33,981 nt of DNA from Deltaproteobacteria bacterium (GCA_003135135.1 PLDK01000045.1:44968-78948), one strand, 5' to 3'. Shown: positions 24,086 to 32,918, counted from the first letter of the stretch. Made by a program: numbers and translations. Notes: a model not told the origin generated them from the sequence alone.

Positions 24086-26071
24086 ATGCAGGATTTCTCG
24101 ATCAAGCGCCAGCGGATGGTAAACGCTCAGATCGCATCCCGCGGTGTCGCGGATGCGGCAGTGCTGCATGCGATGGGAGCGGTTCCTCGCGAGGCATTCC
24201 TTCCGAGCCGACTCGCCGAGTTTGCATACCAGGATACTCCATTGCCGATCGAGGCGGGTCAGACGATCTCGCAGCCGTACATCGTTGCGCTGATGATCGA
24301 ATGCGTCGCGGCAAAGCCGGGTGAAAAGGCGCTGGAAATCGGCACTGGGTCGGGCTACGCCGCAGCCGTACTTTCGCGGATCGTGGACAGCGTCTACACG
24401 ATAGAGCGTCATGAGGAACTCGCGACGATTGCGCGGCGGCGCCTGGCGGAACTGCACTACGACAACATCCATGTTCTCACCGGGGACGGCACCCTGGGAT
24501 GGCCGGAACATGCACCCTACGATGTCATCATCGTGACGGCGGGCGGTCCTCAGATTCCAAAACCGCTGCTCGAACAGCTCCGAGTTGGCGGGCGGCTGGT
24601 AATTCCGGTTGGGTCGTCGTCTTCTCGCGCTCAAGAACTGATACGAGTCACGCGGGTCACGGAGGACCACTGCGAGGAAGAAAATCTTGGTGACGTGCAG
24701 TTCGTTCCGCTGATTGGCGCGCAAGGATGGGCAGACGCATCGGGCCGGACTCCGGCGCGCGCGAGCCGGCCGCAGTCGGTGGCGAAACTCATACGCGAGG
24801 TTGCCGAGCCGATAGGGAACATCGGCGAAGTCGATCTCTCGCCAATCCTGGAGCGGATTGGCGATGCACGGGTTGTGCTTCTCGGCGAAGCGACGCACGG
24901 CACCTCGGAGTTCTACCAGATGCGCGCGCGGATCACTCGCGAGCTGATCTTACGGCGCGGATTCAGAATGGTGGCGGTCGAGGCCGATTGGCCCGACGCC
25001 GCGCGAATCAACCAATACGTGCATCACGCGCCCGCGCGACAGCAGCAATGGAACGCATTCACGCGCTTCCCGACCTGGATGTGGCGTAATCGCGAGACTC
25101 TGGAATTGGTCGAATGGTTGCGCGCCTACAATGCGGAGGTTCGCGAGCCCGAGCTGCGCGCGGGCTTCTATGGACTCGATCTGTACAGTCTGTTCACTTC
25201 GATTCACGCGGTCATCGAATATTTAGGCGGCGTCGATCCGGCGATGGCGGCGGTCGCGCGACAGCGTTACGGCTGCCTGACGCCATGGGAGAACGATCCC
25301 GCCGTGTACGGGCGCGTCGCACTGAGCGATCCGTATCGGATTTGCGAACAGCCGATAGTCGAGATGCTGGGCGATCTGCTGAAGCGCCGAATCGAGTATT
25401 CGGAGCGCGACGGCGATCGATTCTTCGACGCGGTGCAGAATGCGCGCCTGATTGCCGCCGCGGAACAATACTACCGCGTCATGTACTACGGCACCGTCGA
25501 GTCGTGGAACCTGCGCGACCAGCATATGTTCGACACGCTCGAGCGGCTGCTCGAATTTCGGGGCGTCGGCAGCAAAGCGATTGTATGGGCGCACAACTCC
25601 CATGTGGGCGATGCGTCCGCTACGGAGATGGGTACGCGCGGAGAGCATAATGTGGGGCAGCTATCCCGAACTCGGTTCGGCGGCGCAGCGTATCTGCTCG
25701 GATTCGGAACCGATCACGGGACCGTCGCGGCGGCATCGGATTGGGACGGCCCGATGGAGATAAAGCAGGTGCGGCCTGCTCACGAAAGAAGTTACGAACG
25801 GCTGTTTCACGAATCAGGCGTCGCGGCGTGCGCGGTTCATCTGCGCGCGCCCCGGCGCCAGGCGGTACGCGATGAGCTCGCGCCGACTCGCCTCGAACGA
25901 GCGATCGGGGTCATCTATCGGCCGCAATCGGAATTGGAGAGTCACTATTTCCAGGCGTCGCTGCCGCGGCAATTCGACGAGTACATCTGGTTCGATGAAA
26001 CCAAGGCCGTGTCACCGCTATCCGCAGTCGCAACGCGCGGAGTGCCGGAGACGTTCCCATTTGGAGTGTGA
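24086..26071 (+). CDS. Protein-L-isoaspartate methyltransferase fused to an erythromycin-esterase-like domain
   Basis: A 661-residue two-domain protein. Residues 1-215 are an SAM-dependent isoaspartate methyltransferase (Pcm): QDFSIKRQRMVNAQI, YQDTPLPIEAGQTISQPYIVA and the SAM loop ALEIGTGSGYAAAVLS are intact, and it should start repair of damaged Asp/Asn residues. From about residue 230 to the end it is an erythromycin-esterase-family domain with LLGEATHGTSEFYQMRA, MVAVEADWPDA and WAHNSHVGDA, which hold the expected catalytic His and Glu residues. Fusions of this kind are known. Macrolide resistance is not implied, since most such domains have unknown substrates. An AGGGAGCG site supports the start. 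The last 28 codons are duplicated at 27430-27516. Confidence 0.9.
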   Translation: MQDFSIKRQRMVNAQIASRGVADAAVLHAMGAVPREAFLPSRLAEFAYQDTPLPIEAGQTISQPYIVALMIECVAAKPGEKALEIGTGSGYAAAVLSRIVDSVYTIERHEELATIARRRLAELHYDNIHVLTGDGTLGWPEHAPYDVIIVTAGGPQIPKPLLEQLRVGGRLVIPVGSSSSRAQELIRVTRVTEDHCEEENLGDVQFVPLIGAQGWADASGRTPARASRPQSVAKLIREVAEPIGNIGEVDLSPILERIGDARVVLLGEATHGTSEFYQMRARITRELILRRGFRMVAVEADWPDAARINQYVHHAPARQQQWNAFTRFPTWMWRNRETLELVEWLRAYNAEVREPELRAGFYGLDLYSLFTSIHAVIEYLGGVDPAMAAVARQRYGCLTPWENDPAVYGRVALSDPYRICEQPIVEMLGDLLKRRIEYSERDGDRFFDAVQNARLIAAAEQYYRVMYYGTVESWNLRDQHMFDTLERLLEFRGVGSKAIVWAHNSHVGDASATEMGTRGEHNVGQLSRTRFGGAAYLLGFGTDHGTVAAASDWDGPMEIKQVRPAHERSYERLFHESGVAACAVHLRAPRRQAVRDELAPTRLERAIGVIYRPQSELESHYFQASLPRQFDEYIWFDETKAVSPLSAVATRGVPETFPFGV

Positions 26072-26073
26072 CA
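25987..26073 (+). repeat. 87-bp direct repeat, copy 1 (3' end of esterase gene)
   Basis: These 87 bases encode the C-terminal residues from WFDETKAVSPLSAVATRG to the stop codon. They match 27430-27516 at 82 of 87 positions with no gaps. Confidence 0.9.
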
Positions 26074-26274
26074 ATTGTCGCGCGCGGCGCGCGGCTCGGG
26101 GCTTTCGGTCATGGTAAGCGGCGGCGAACGCATTGTCCGTGCGCTGCGCGCCGAATCATCTAACAGACGCGCGGCCCAATTCCGCTCTTGGGATCGGTTG
26201 GGATCAAAGGGTGCGGGCCCGAAAATGCCAGCGCAACATGGCGGACTATCGAAAGCCAAGGCGATTGGTGGGAT

Positions 26275-27033
26275 TTACCGCGCGATTGGCGCTCCCGCCT
26301 TCGCGCAGTCGGATTGCGACAGATTGCCGCTGCGGAACTCCCCCACAGTCATGGTCAGGATGTAGGCGCTGCGCTCGGGGGATTGATTGCCGGCGAGTTT
26401 GAACAATTCAGCCGCATTGCGCGCCGCTTCGTTCGCATCGTGGTCGTTCTTCGGGAAGCCGTAGATCTGAAATACCTTGCACAGCGGTTCGATTCCGCCT
26501 TTGCGGTCGCCTTCGGTCATCGGAGCGTTCCAACTCTCTTCCGGCGAAGCGCCTTCGCTCGGTCCGCTCGTTGCGCCACCGAGGCCGCGCCATATTCCGC
26601 GAACGGGAAAAAGGGTCAGAAACAACACGAACACAGCAGCGATCCATACTCCTGCCTTCAGCTCGGGTGAGAGTTCGCTCCACTCGGAATAGCCACCGCT
26701 CGGCGGTATCGGTCCTGCGCGGACCACCGGCGTGAGGGTACTGCCGCAAAAGCGGCACTTCACCGCCCCAGTTAGGATGAGTTCCCTGCAGTTCGGGCAG
26801 ACCCTGTGTGTGCCAGAACGAATCGTTCGTTCCCGAAGCTCGGATTCGTCCTTCCCGCGCAACAGCAAAATAATTCCGCTGACCAACGGCGAGAGAAAAA
26901 ACGAGAGTAGAAAATAGTCGATGCCAGAGCGACCCCATTGCCTCGCCCAAACCGTGACGGCAACGCATAAGAAAATCCAGAAAAAGAACCCACTTAGCAA
27001 ATTCCAGAAAAGGAGACCGCTTGTCAAATCCAT
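26275..27033 (-). CDS. Zinc-ribbon membrane protein of unknown function
   Basis: A 252-residue protein with two N-terminal membrane helices (about 6-28 and 38-60). A cytosolic zinc ribbon follows with CPNC and CRFC spaced 12 residues apart (VCPNCRELILTGAVKCRFCG). A third helix lies near 128-148 (GVWIAAVFVLFLTLFPV), followed by a soluble C-terminal domain. I do not recognise the C-terminal part. The gene runs opposite to its neighbours and lies between two copies of an 87-bp direct repeat, so it may have been inserted or may be lost by recombination. The ATG is uncontested. Confidence 0.7.
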   Translation of the reverse strand: MDLTSGLLFWNLLSGFFFWIFLCVAVTVWARQWGRSGIDYFLLSFFLSPLVSGIILLLRGKDESELRERTIRSGTHRVCPNCRELILTGAVKCRFCGSTLTPVVRAGPIPPSGGYSEWSELSPELKAGVWIAAVFVLFLTLFPVRGIWRGLGGATSGPSEGASPEESWNAPMTEGDRKGGIEPLCKVFQIYGFPKNDHDANEAARNAAELFKLAGNQSPERSAYILTMTVGEFRSGNLSQSDCAKAGAPIAR

Positions 27034-27581
27034 GGTAGATGTAGCCCTAGAGAACGATATTTTCCGCGCGGGCCGGCGATCCGCGTCTCAAATCAAATTA
27101 GATCGCTAATCGAAATCGATAGCAACCCCCGCACGATCCCAATTCGATCCCAATTGACCCCGACCGACTCGGTGACCCGGCAAATAACGCCGCAATGGCG
27201 CGGGAAATGTCGCGCGCACCGGGACCGGCGCGAGCATTCTTGAGGCCATAGCCTGCTGGGAAGACAGATCGCCGACGCCGAGGCACGCCTGGAAACTGGC
27301 GGCCCGGTGATCACGCGCACGCGCGATGAACGCTGCACCCTCACCTACCTCGCTACGCTCGGCCGCCTCTCCCGTGAAAATAACGGGCGAGGTAAGAAGG
27401 GCGACGATTCAATCACGATCGGCTCGCGTCTGGTTCGACGAGACCAAGGCCGTGTCACCGCTATCCGCAGTCGCGAGGCGCGGAGTGCCGGAGACGTTTC
27501 CATTTGGAGTGTGACATGTAATTGTTGGCGGGATTTCCCGGCTGATAGCTCGTCGCCAAGGATCGCGCGCACGCCATCAGG
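27034..27581. other. 548-nt gene-poor region with hairpin and gene relic
   Basis: No convincing gene is present. The region holds an imperfect 10-bp hairpin at 27366-27392 (CCTCTCCCGT, 7-base loop, ACGGGCGAGG) in sequence that looks like a dispersed intergenic element. The esterase relic lies at 27430-27516. The K+ channel gene starts at 27582 with only a weak ribosome binding site. Confidence 0.55.
27430..27516 (+). pseudogene. Relic of the 3' end of an erythromycin-esterase-like gene (87-bp repeat, copy 2)
   Basis: This stretch repeats the last 28 codons and stop of the methyltransferase-esterase gene with five differences. Four are silent (GAT/GAC, GAA/GAG, GCA/GCG, TTC/TTT) and one changes Thr to Arg. 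A mostly silent pattern means the copy diverged while it still coded for protein, so it is the tail of a former paralogous gene and not a fresh duplication of DNA. No further homology is visible upstream of 27430. Confidence 0.8.
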
Positions 27582-28568
27582 ATGACCCCAACTCGCAGAT
27601 TCGCGCTCGCAGTCTCGCTGGTCGCGGTGATGACCGTAATCGGCGCCGCCGGTTACATCCTGATCGAGCACTGGTCGGTTCTCGACGCCTTCTACATGTC
27701 CGTCATCACCATCTCGACGGTCGGGTTCGGCGAGGTAAGGCCGCTCAGCCCGGCCGGTCGTCTTTTTACGATTGGACTGATAGTCACAGGCGTCGGCAGC
27801 GCGATTTACCTGTTTTCGGTGATTGGAGAACTTGTGGTCGAGGGACGGCTTAGAGAGTTTCTCGGGAAGAGCGCAATGAATCGCAAAATTCACGGTCTCC
27901 AGGGCCATGTCATCGTATGCGGCTTCGGGCGTTTCGGCCGCGCGGTAGTCGAAGAGCTAAATCGCACGGCGGTACCGATGGTGGTGATCGAGGCAGACGC
28001 CGCACGGCAAGCAGAGCTGGATGTTGCCGGCGTGATGCACGTCGTGGGATCGGCGCTGGAAGATTCGGTGCTCGACGATGCCGGGATTGGATCGGCCCGC
28101 GCGATAATCGTCGCAACCGGATCGGATGCGGACAACGTGTACATCACGCTTTCGGCGCGCGAGAAAAATCCGAAGATTCTCATCTACGCCCGCGGCGACT
28201 CGGACGCGGGACTGCGGCGGCTGCGGCTTGCGGGAGCGGACCAGGTGGTCGCGGCCTATCAATGGGCCGGGATGAGAATCGCGGCCAGTATCATCCGTCC
28301 GTCGGTGGTGGATTTTCTGCAACTCTCGGTGCCCGGCCGCGAGTCCGAGGTCGATCTCGAAGAGATCAGGATCTCGCGCGAAAGCCCGGCGGCCGGAAAG
28401 ACGATCGCGGCGGTGGAACGGGAGAATCCGCGGCTTCGGATCGTGGCGTTGAAGCGCAACGACAAAGAGCTCGAGATGATTCCCGGTTCCGAAACGCAGA
28501 TCGAAGCCAATGACTTGCTGGTGGTGATCGGCGAATCGGACAGCCTCAAACGCCTGGCGTCGCTTTAA
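27582..28568 (+). CDS. RCK-gated potassium channel (Kch/MthK-like)
   Basis: A 328-residue two-helix potassium channel subunit. Helix 1 is at about residues 7-28, the pore loop carries the selectivity filter TVGFGE (about 47-52) and helix 2 spans about 60-84. The cytosolic RCK domain begins near 107 with HVIVCGFGRFGRAVVEEL, the nucleotide-binding Rossmann motif, followed by VVIEAD. A TrkA-C domain ends the protein (about 245-328, VDLEEIRISRESPAAGKTIA). The tetramer should conduct K+ under control of a bound nucleotide or ion. It ends 66 bases before a ligand-gated channel homologue on the same strand. Confidence 0.93.
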   Translation: MTPTRRFALAVSLVAVMTVIGAAGYILIEHWSVLDAFYMSVITISTVGFGEVRPLSPAGRLFTIGLIVTGVGSAIYLFSVIGELVVEGRLREFLGKSAMNRKIHGLQGHVIVCGFGRFGRAVVEELNRTAVPMVVIEADAARQAELDVAGVMHVVGSALEDSVLDDAGIGSARAIIVATGSDADNVYITLSAREKNPKILIYARGDSDAGLRRLRLAGADQVVAAYQWAGMRIAASIIRPSVVDFLQLSVPGRESEVDLEEIRISRESPAAGKTIAAVERENPRLRIVALKRNDKELEMIPGSETQIEANDLLVVIGESDSLKRLASL

Positions 28569-28634
28569 GCGCCTGACGGCATTCAAACGAAATTGCCTCT
28601 TTTGAAATTCCGATTGGCATAAAATTATAGAGCG

Positions 28635-29714
28635 ATGAAGAAAGCACTTATTGCGGTCGTGATTGTGGTCCTCATGGGCGGGGCATGGGCGGCGGCCTCC
28701 TCGTCGGGGAACGCGCCGGCGCTGAGAGTGGTCGTTTACGTCGATCCGCCGTTCGTCGCCAGAACCTCGACCGGCTTTGGCGGCTTTACAATCGAGCTAT
28801 GGGAAACGATTGCGGCGGCGAAAGGCTGGAAGATCGAATACGTGGAAGCCAAGACGCTGACAGAACTAATAGACATGGTGAGCGGGGGTCAGGCGCAGGT
28901 CGGGGTGACTGACCTTTTCATCACCAGCAGCCGCCTCGAGAAAATAGATTTTTCCCAGCCCTACTTTGAATCCGGCCTTCAGGTGATGATCGCCTCCGAT
29001 CGGGGAGGCGGCCTGGTTGAACTTTTCAGGGGCCTATATGAATGGGGCCATATGCGAATCTTCGCCATCGCGTTCGGCGCCATGATTTTAGCGACAATTG
29101 TACTGACGATTTTCGATCGTAGGCTGGACCCCGAGTTCCCCCGTGACTGGCTGAGCGGATTGGCGGAATCATTCTATCATGTCATGTCGACGTCCGCGGC
29201 CGGCAGTTCATCTCACAAGCGTCTGGTACCCGGACCTATCGGCTACCTGGTGGCAGGGACCTCTCTGGCGTGCGGCGTGATCGCGATCGCTTACTTCACA
29301 TCGAGTATGACCAGTGTGATGACGATGGACGAAATCCGCGGTCGGATAGGCAGCTTTCAGGATTTGGCGGGAAAAAAGGTGGGCAGCATTGCGGGCAGCA
29401 CCGGCGAGGCCTACTGCCGATCCGCAGGGCTTGACACGCGGACTTTTGACGGCCTCCAGGGCGCAGTTGCGGCGCTTACGGAGCGCCGGGTTGATGCGAT
29501 CGTGTACGATTCGCCGATCCTGCGATACTACAACAGACAGCATCCCGAGCTGCGGCTCAACGAGGTTGGCGCTGTGTTCGAGCCCCAGCAATACGGATTT
29601 GCTCTGCCGTTGAACAGCCCGATTCGTACGGCGATCGATGAAGAGCTGCTCAAGCTACGCGAAGACGGGTACACGAACAGCCTCAATCGGAAGTATTTCG
29701 CTGATACCGAATAG
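28635..29714 (+). CDS. GluR0-like ligand-gated ion channel (bacterial ionotropic glutamate receptor homologue)
   Basis: A 359-residue protein with the architecture of prokaryotic ionotropic glutamate receptors. It has a signal peptide (1-20), the first lobe of a periplasmic solute-binding domain (about 29-122), a membrane helix (about 141-160), a pore loop (about 171-195), a second helix (about 200-225, then TSSMTSVMT) and the second binding lobe (about 238-355, GSFQDLAGKKVGSIAGSTGEAY). GluR0 has a TVGYGD potassium filter. Here the pore segment reads MSTSAAGSSSHK, so potassium selectivity is unlikely. An Arg in the first lobe (SSRLEKIDFSQPYF) and an Asp in the second (VDAIVYDSP) fit amino-acid ligand contacts. 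A TTGAAA-N17-TTATAG promoter just upstream would give an almost leaderless mRNA. Confidence 0.85.
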   Translation: MKKALIAVVIVVLMGGAWAAASSSGNAPALRVVVYVDPPFVARTSTGFGGFTIELWETIAAAKGWKIEYVEAKTLTELIDMVSGGQAQVGVTDLFITSSRLEKIDFSQPYFESGLQVMIASDRGGGLVELFRGLYEWGHMRIFAIAFGAMILATIVLTIFDRRLDPEFPRDWLSGLAESFYHVMSTSAAGSSSHKRLVPGPIGYLVAGTSLACGVIAIAYFTSSMTSVMTMDEIRGRIGSFQDLAGKKVGSIAGSTGEAYCRSAGLDTRTFDGLQGAVAALTERRVDAIVYDSPILRYYNRQHPELRLNEVGAVFEPQQYGFALPLNSPIRTAIDEELLKLREDGYTNSLNRKYFADTE

Positions 29715-29754
29715 ACTGGTCAAAGCGCCGCGCGCGCGGCTGGCGCAGTAGGGG

Positions 29755-31227
29755 TCAGAATTTAGGACAGGTGGCCGGCAGCTGTGCGGAGTCGATGCCT
29801 TCGCACAGCGTGTTGTTCACCGTCAAGTTGCCCTCGGCGTCAAGCGTCACCTTCCAGACGGTGTCGTAGTCGTCGGACGGCCAATCGGGAGCTTGTGGCG
29901 GGCGCGGGACGGCATGCGGGAAATAGGCCGAGATCAGCGCATTTACCGTCGGTTGGATGAATTGGTACGACCACGCCATCAGCACCTTCTGATTGGAGAA
30001 GGTGCCTTCGGTGAAGAAAAAATCACTGGTTGCCGGGACCGAGGTCGTATCGAAGCTGGCGGCCAGACCATAGGGCAAGTTGTTGGCGATTGCGTATGGT
30101 TCGGCGGTCAATGAAGGCGCAACACCCGACCACGAGAAGCCCTCGGTGCCTGGGCTAACCTGAGCGGGGTCGCTCGAATAGACCTGCTGGGGGCTGATTT
30201 TGCCGCGCAGTGCGTTGGGAAGATCCAGCGCGCGCCATTGCCCCGCACAGACATAGTTGCCGTCGCTCCAATATGCCAGCGGATGCGCGTCTGCGTGCCG
30301 AATGATGTAAATGGTTTCGTTGGTGTTGATATTCGCCGGAACTACGGCGCCACCGCTACCGCCAGTCACTTCGATGAGGAAAGGCGTCTGCATCGCGCAT
30401 GGAGTGCTGACCGGCCTCGGCGAAGGCAGCTTAGGGTAGGTGGAAGGCGGGTGCAGATTGCTGTCGAAGGTAACCAGGCTGGCGCTTCCCGACGGCGCGA
30501 TCGAGATCGCATAGATATAGTTGGGACCCGCATAGCCGGCCGGAAGAGTCAGGTTATAAGTTTCCAGCTTGTTGATATTTGCCATCAGGGCGCTGGTGAT
30601 CTCCCAGGGCGCCGAGAAGACATAAAAACCCGGGACGCTTGCCGCGATGATACCGGTTACCAGGGTTTCGTTGTCGCCTTTCTGGTCGCTGAAATCGAGA
30701 CCCTGGCAATTCGGGCAGAATGCTGTCGGCGTAGCAACTCCGGTGGGCAGGGGCACTGCTGACGCATAGGATGCATTGAGCGGGTAGCTGTTGCCGGTAT
30801 ATGGGAAATAATCGGGCGGGAGCGCGCTGGATAGAGTGATGTGGTTGAGCAGGGCGAACTGCTGAATGGTCTCGGGCGCCGCCATATCGGGGTAATTGCC
30901 GGTGGTTTGCAAATGGGTCATCGGTTCGAGCACATAGATGCCGGTTACATTCTTCTTCCCCAATACGTGCCGTCGCAGGAACGTGGCCATCCGGAGCGAC
31001 CGCTGTAAACCGCGATTGGTGAGGTTTGCCGTGCCCGGATTGATGTCCCCGGAAGCTCGGTAAGCCAAATCCTCGCTTACCACGAAGATCAGGTTGATGT
31101 TGTCGGCGCTCAGCGGAGCGGGAGTTGACGCCGCTATTGCATCGGGACCGGAAGAGCTGCCCCATCCTGCGAGCAGCGTCAAGGCAAGGACCAGGAACAG
31201 CGACCGTACAACGGTAGTTTTATTCAT
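29755..31227 (-). CDS. Exported protein with tandem histidine-phosphatase-like repeats
   Basis: About 490 residues from the chosen start. The N-terminus (MNKTTVVRSLFLVLALTLLAGWGSSSG) looks like a lipoprotein signal whose lipobox cysteine is a tryptophan (codon 31162-31164). Two regions resemble the start of histidine phosphatases. The first (INLIFVVSEDLAYR, then ANLTNRGLQRSLRMATFLRR) lacks the RHG motif. The second (ETIYIIRHADAHPLAYWSDG, near residue 310) has RHAD and is followed by WRALDLPNAL and VYSSDPA. A CPNC pair lies between them. Phosphatase activity is therefore uncertain. The frame is open to 31266. The ATG at 31227, close after GGATG, gives the most natural signal peptide. It is convergent with the channel gene and does not overlap the phosphorylase gene. 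Confidence 0.6.
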   Translation of the reverse strand: MNKTTVVRSLFLVLALTLLAGWGSSSGPDAIAASTPAPLSADNINLIFVVSEDLAYRASGDINPGTANLTNRGLQRSLRMATFLRRHVLGKKNVTGIYVLEPMTHLQTTGNYPDMAAPETIQQFALLNHITLSSALPPDYFPYTGNSYPLNASYASAVPLPTGVATPTAFCPNCQGLDFSDQKGDNETLVTGIIAASVPGFYVFSAPWEITSALMANINKLETYNLTLPAGYAGPNYIYAISIAPSGSASLVTFDSNLHPPSTYPKLPSPRPVSTPCAMQTPFLIEVTGGSGGAVVPANINTNETIYIIRHADAHPLAYWSDGNYVCAGQWRALDLPNALRGKISPQQVYSSDPAQVSPGTEGFSWSGVAPSLTAEPYAIANNLPYGLAASFDTTSVPATSDFFFTEGTFSNQKVLMAWSYQFIQPTVNALISAYFPHAVPRPPQAPDWPSDDYDTVWKVTLDAEGNLTVNNTLCEGIDSAQLPATCPKF

Positions 31228-31400
31228 AATCATCCAACGAACCGAGTGTTGACTGGGAGCGTACATGAGTCAATCACTGTGGCGCCTGGTGCGCGTCGAA
31301 GTGCACGACCGCCTTCCTCTCCAAGCTATCGAACGCGCTGCGCAATGAGCGAGCCTCGTCCGCGCAGAATGCGCCGACTCGATGCTGCCGGCATACTCCT

Positions 31401-32918
31401 TTAAGAATCTTCGGCGTAGCGGAGCAGGCGGCGCACGGAATTGGCGTATTCGAGCGCGGCCTGAAGCTGAGCATCGCTTTCGGCGTGAATCTCGAAAATC
31501 GGCTCGCCCCGCATCACAGTATCGCCGACGCTCTTGTAGAGCTTCACCCCCGCGGAAGCATTGGAAGGGGCGCCGGCGCGCTTTGCTATTCGCGATATTT
31601 GCCAGCAATCGATCTGCGCAATCATCCCGGCTTGTCCAGAGGCAAAGTTTCGCCGCCAAGGCGCCGGCGCAGGCATCTCGCGTCGTCCCTGTGCGTCCAC
31701 TATTCGGTCGAACCTTTTGAGCGCGGCGCCAGAATCGAGTGTCCGGCGCGCAGCCTCATAGCCGCGCGAGGCCGGCTCGACTCCGGTCATCTCGAGCAGA
31801 CGACCGGCGAGCATCAGCGACTTTTCGCGCAGATCGGCGGGTGCACCGGGTTCGCATCGGAGAACCGAAAGGACGTCCAGCGCCTCCAATCGCGGTCCGA
31901 TGCCGTAGCCGATCGGGCCGAGCGCCTGGGTCGTCGCAATCTCGAGCCGCAGGCCGATCCGCTCGCCCACGGCCATGAACAACCCGCTGAGATGCTCGGC
32001 AAATTCGGGAGTTTTCACCTTGGCCGAAGACCCGACGGGTATGTCGATCAGAACGTGGGTGGCGCCGGCGGTCTTCTTCTTGGCGAGAATCGAGGCGACC
32101 ATCCGCGCCTCGGTGTCGATCTCCATCGGGCGCTCGACGGTGATCAGGATGTCGTCAGCGGGCGCCAGCTCGAGCGCGCCGCCCCACGCGATGCATCCGC
32201 CAACTTCCTCGACGACCCGATACAGCCGATCCGGCGAGAGCGCGACATCGGCCAGCACCGCCATCGTGTCGCCCGTGCCGGCCGGGCTGGTGATAGCGCG
32301 CGAGGAAGTCTTGGGAACTTTGAGTCCGAGTTCCGCGAGAATCGGGACCAGGATCATGGTGGTTCGGTTGCCGGGAACACCGCCGATGCAGTGCTTGTCG
32401 GCGACGATCGGGCCGCCGAACGTGAGCTGCTCGCCGGTGGCGATCATCGCGAGCGTGAAGTCAGTCAGCTCCGACAAATCAAACTTCTGAAAGGCGCACC
32501 CCAGCACGAACATCGAAAGCTCGACGCGCGAATAGCGCCGTGCCGCGACGTCGGTCAGGATCGCGTCGAAATCCCGGCGTCCAAGGTGTCTTCCCCTGAG
32601 CTTGGCCCTGACCAAATCCACGCTCAGCGGCGCGACCGCGAGGCTTGCGCGGACTTCGGCGCCATCGGGCAAGCCGAGATCGTGAAATGCTTCGTCCGAT
32701 AGTCCGATCTCGTCGGCTTCGAGCAATCCATCGCTGCAGACGTTGAGGACGCCGGTGATTTCGCGCTGTACCCCGCTTTGGCGATCGATGCCGAAGACGC
32801 GTGCCCGGTCGAGCGGGTGCAAGCCCAGGTTTCCATGCCGGACGGCGCGCTCGTGAATGACGATGACGTGCTCGCGCAGCGTGTCGAGCGGTAAGTGTCT
32901 CAGCCGGAAGTGCGTCAC
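31401..32918 (-). CDS. Thymidine/AMP phosphorylase, archaeal type
   Basis: A 505-residue nucleoside or nucleotide phosphorylase. The N-terminal 85 residues form the extra domain of the archaeal-type subfamily. The glycosyltransferase-3 fold then follows with VADKHCIGGVPGNRTTMILVP and TSSRAITSPAGTGDTMAVLA, which carry the phosphate- and substrate-binding residues. The C-terminal pyrimidine-phosphorylase domain contains AGVKLYKSVGDTVMRGEPIF. The reaction is phosphorolysis of thymidine or of AMP/CMP; sequence alone does not separate the two. The start is a GTG seven bases after the stop of the damaged beta-CASP gene, so they form one unit. In several bacteria these two genes flank a PRPP synthetase gene, which is absent here. 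Confidence 0.88.
   Translation of the reverse strand: MTHFRLRHLPLDTLREHVIVIHERAVRHGNLGLHPLDRARVFGIDRQSGVQREITGVLNVCSDGLLEADEIGLSDEAFHDLGLPDGAEVRASLAVAPLSVDLVRAKLRGRHLGRRDFDAILTDVAARRYSRVELSMFVLGCAFQKFDLSELTDFTLAMIATGEQLTFGGPIVADKHCIGGVPGNRTTMILVPILAELGLKVPKTSSRAITSPAGTGDTMAVLADVALSPDRLYRVVEEVGGCIAWGGALELAPADDILITVERPMEIDTEARMVASILAKKKTAGATHVLIDIPVGSSAKVKTPEFAEHLSGLFMAVGERIGLRLEIATTQALGPIGYGIGPRLEALDVLSVLRCEPGAPADLREKSLMLAGRLLEMTGVEPASRGYEAARRTLDSGAALKRFDRIVDAQGRREMPAPAPWRRNFASGQAGMIAQIDCWQISRIAKRAGAPSNASAGVKLYKSVGDTVMRGEPIFEIHAESDAQLQAALEYANSVRRLLRYAEDS

Noticed and set aside
23981-24898. Minus-strand 305-residue open frame
   Set aside because: It is antisense to the Pcm domain and has no recognisable motif.
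24775-26071. Esterase domain as a macrolide resistance determinant
   Set aside because: It is fused to a protein-repair enzyme in a chromosomal housekeeping context, and family membership alone does not show action on macrolides.
31485-32702. Plus-strand 405-residue open frame
   Set aside because: It is antisense to the thymidine/AMP phosphorylase and compositionally a shadow.
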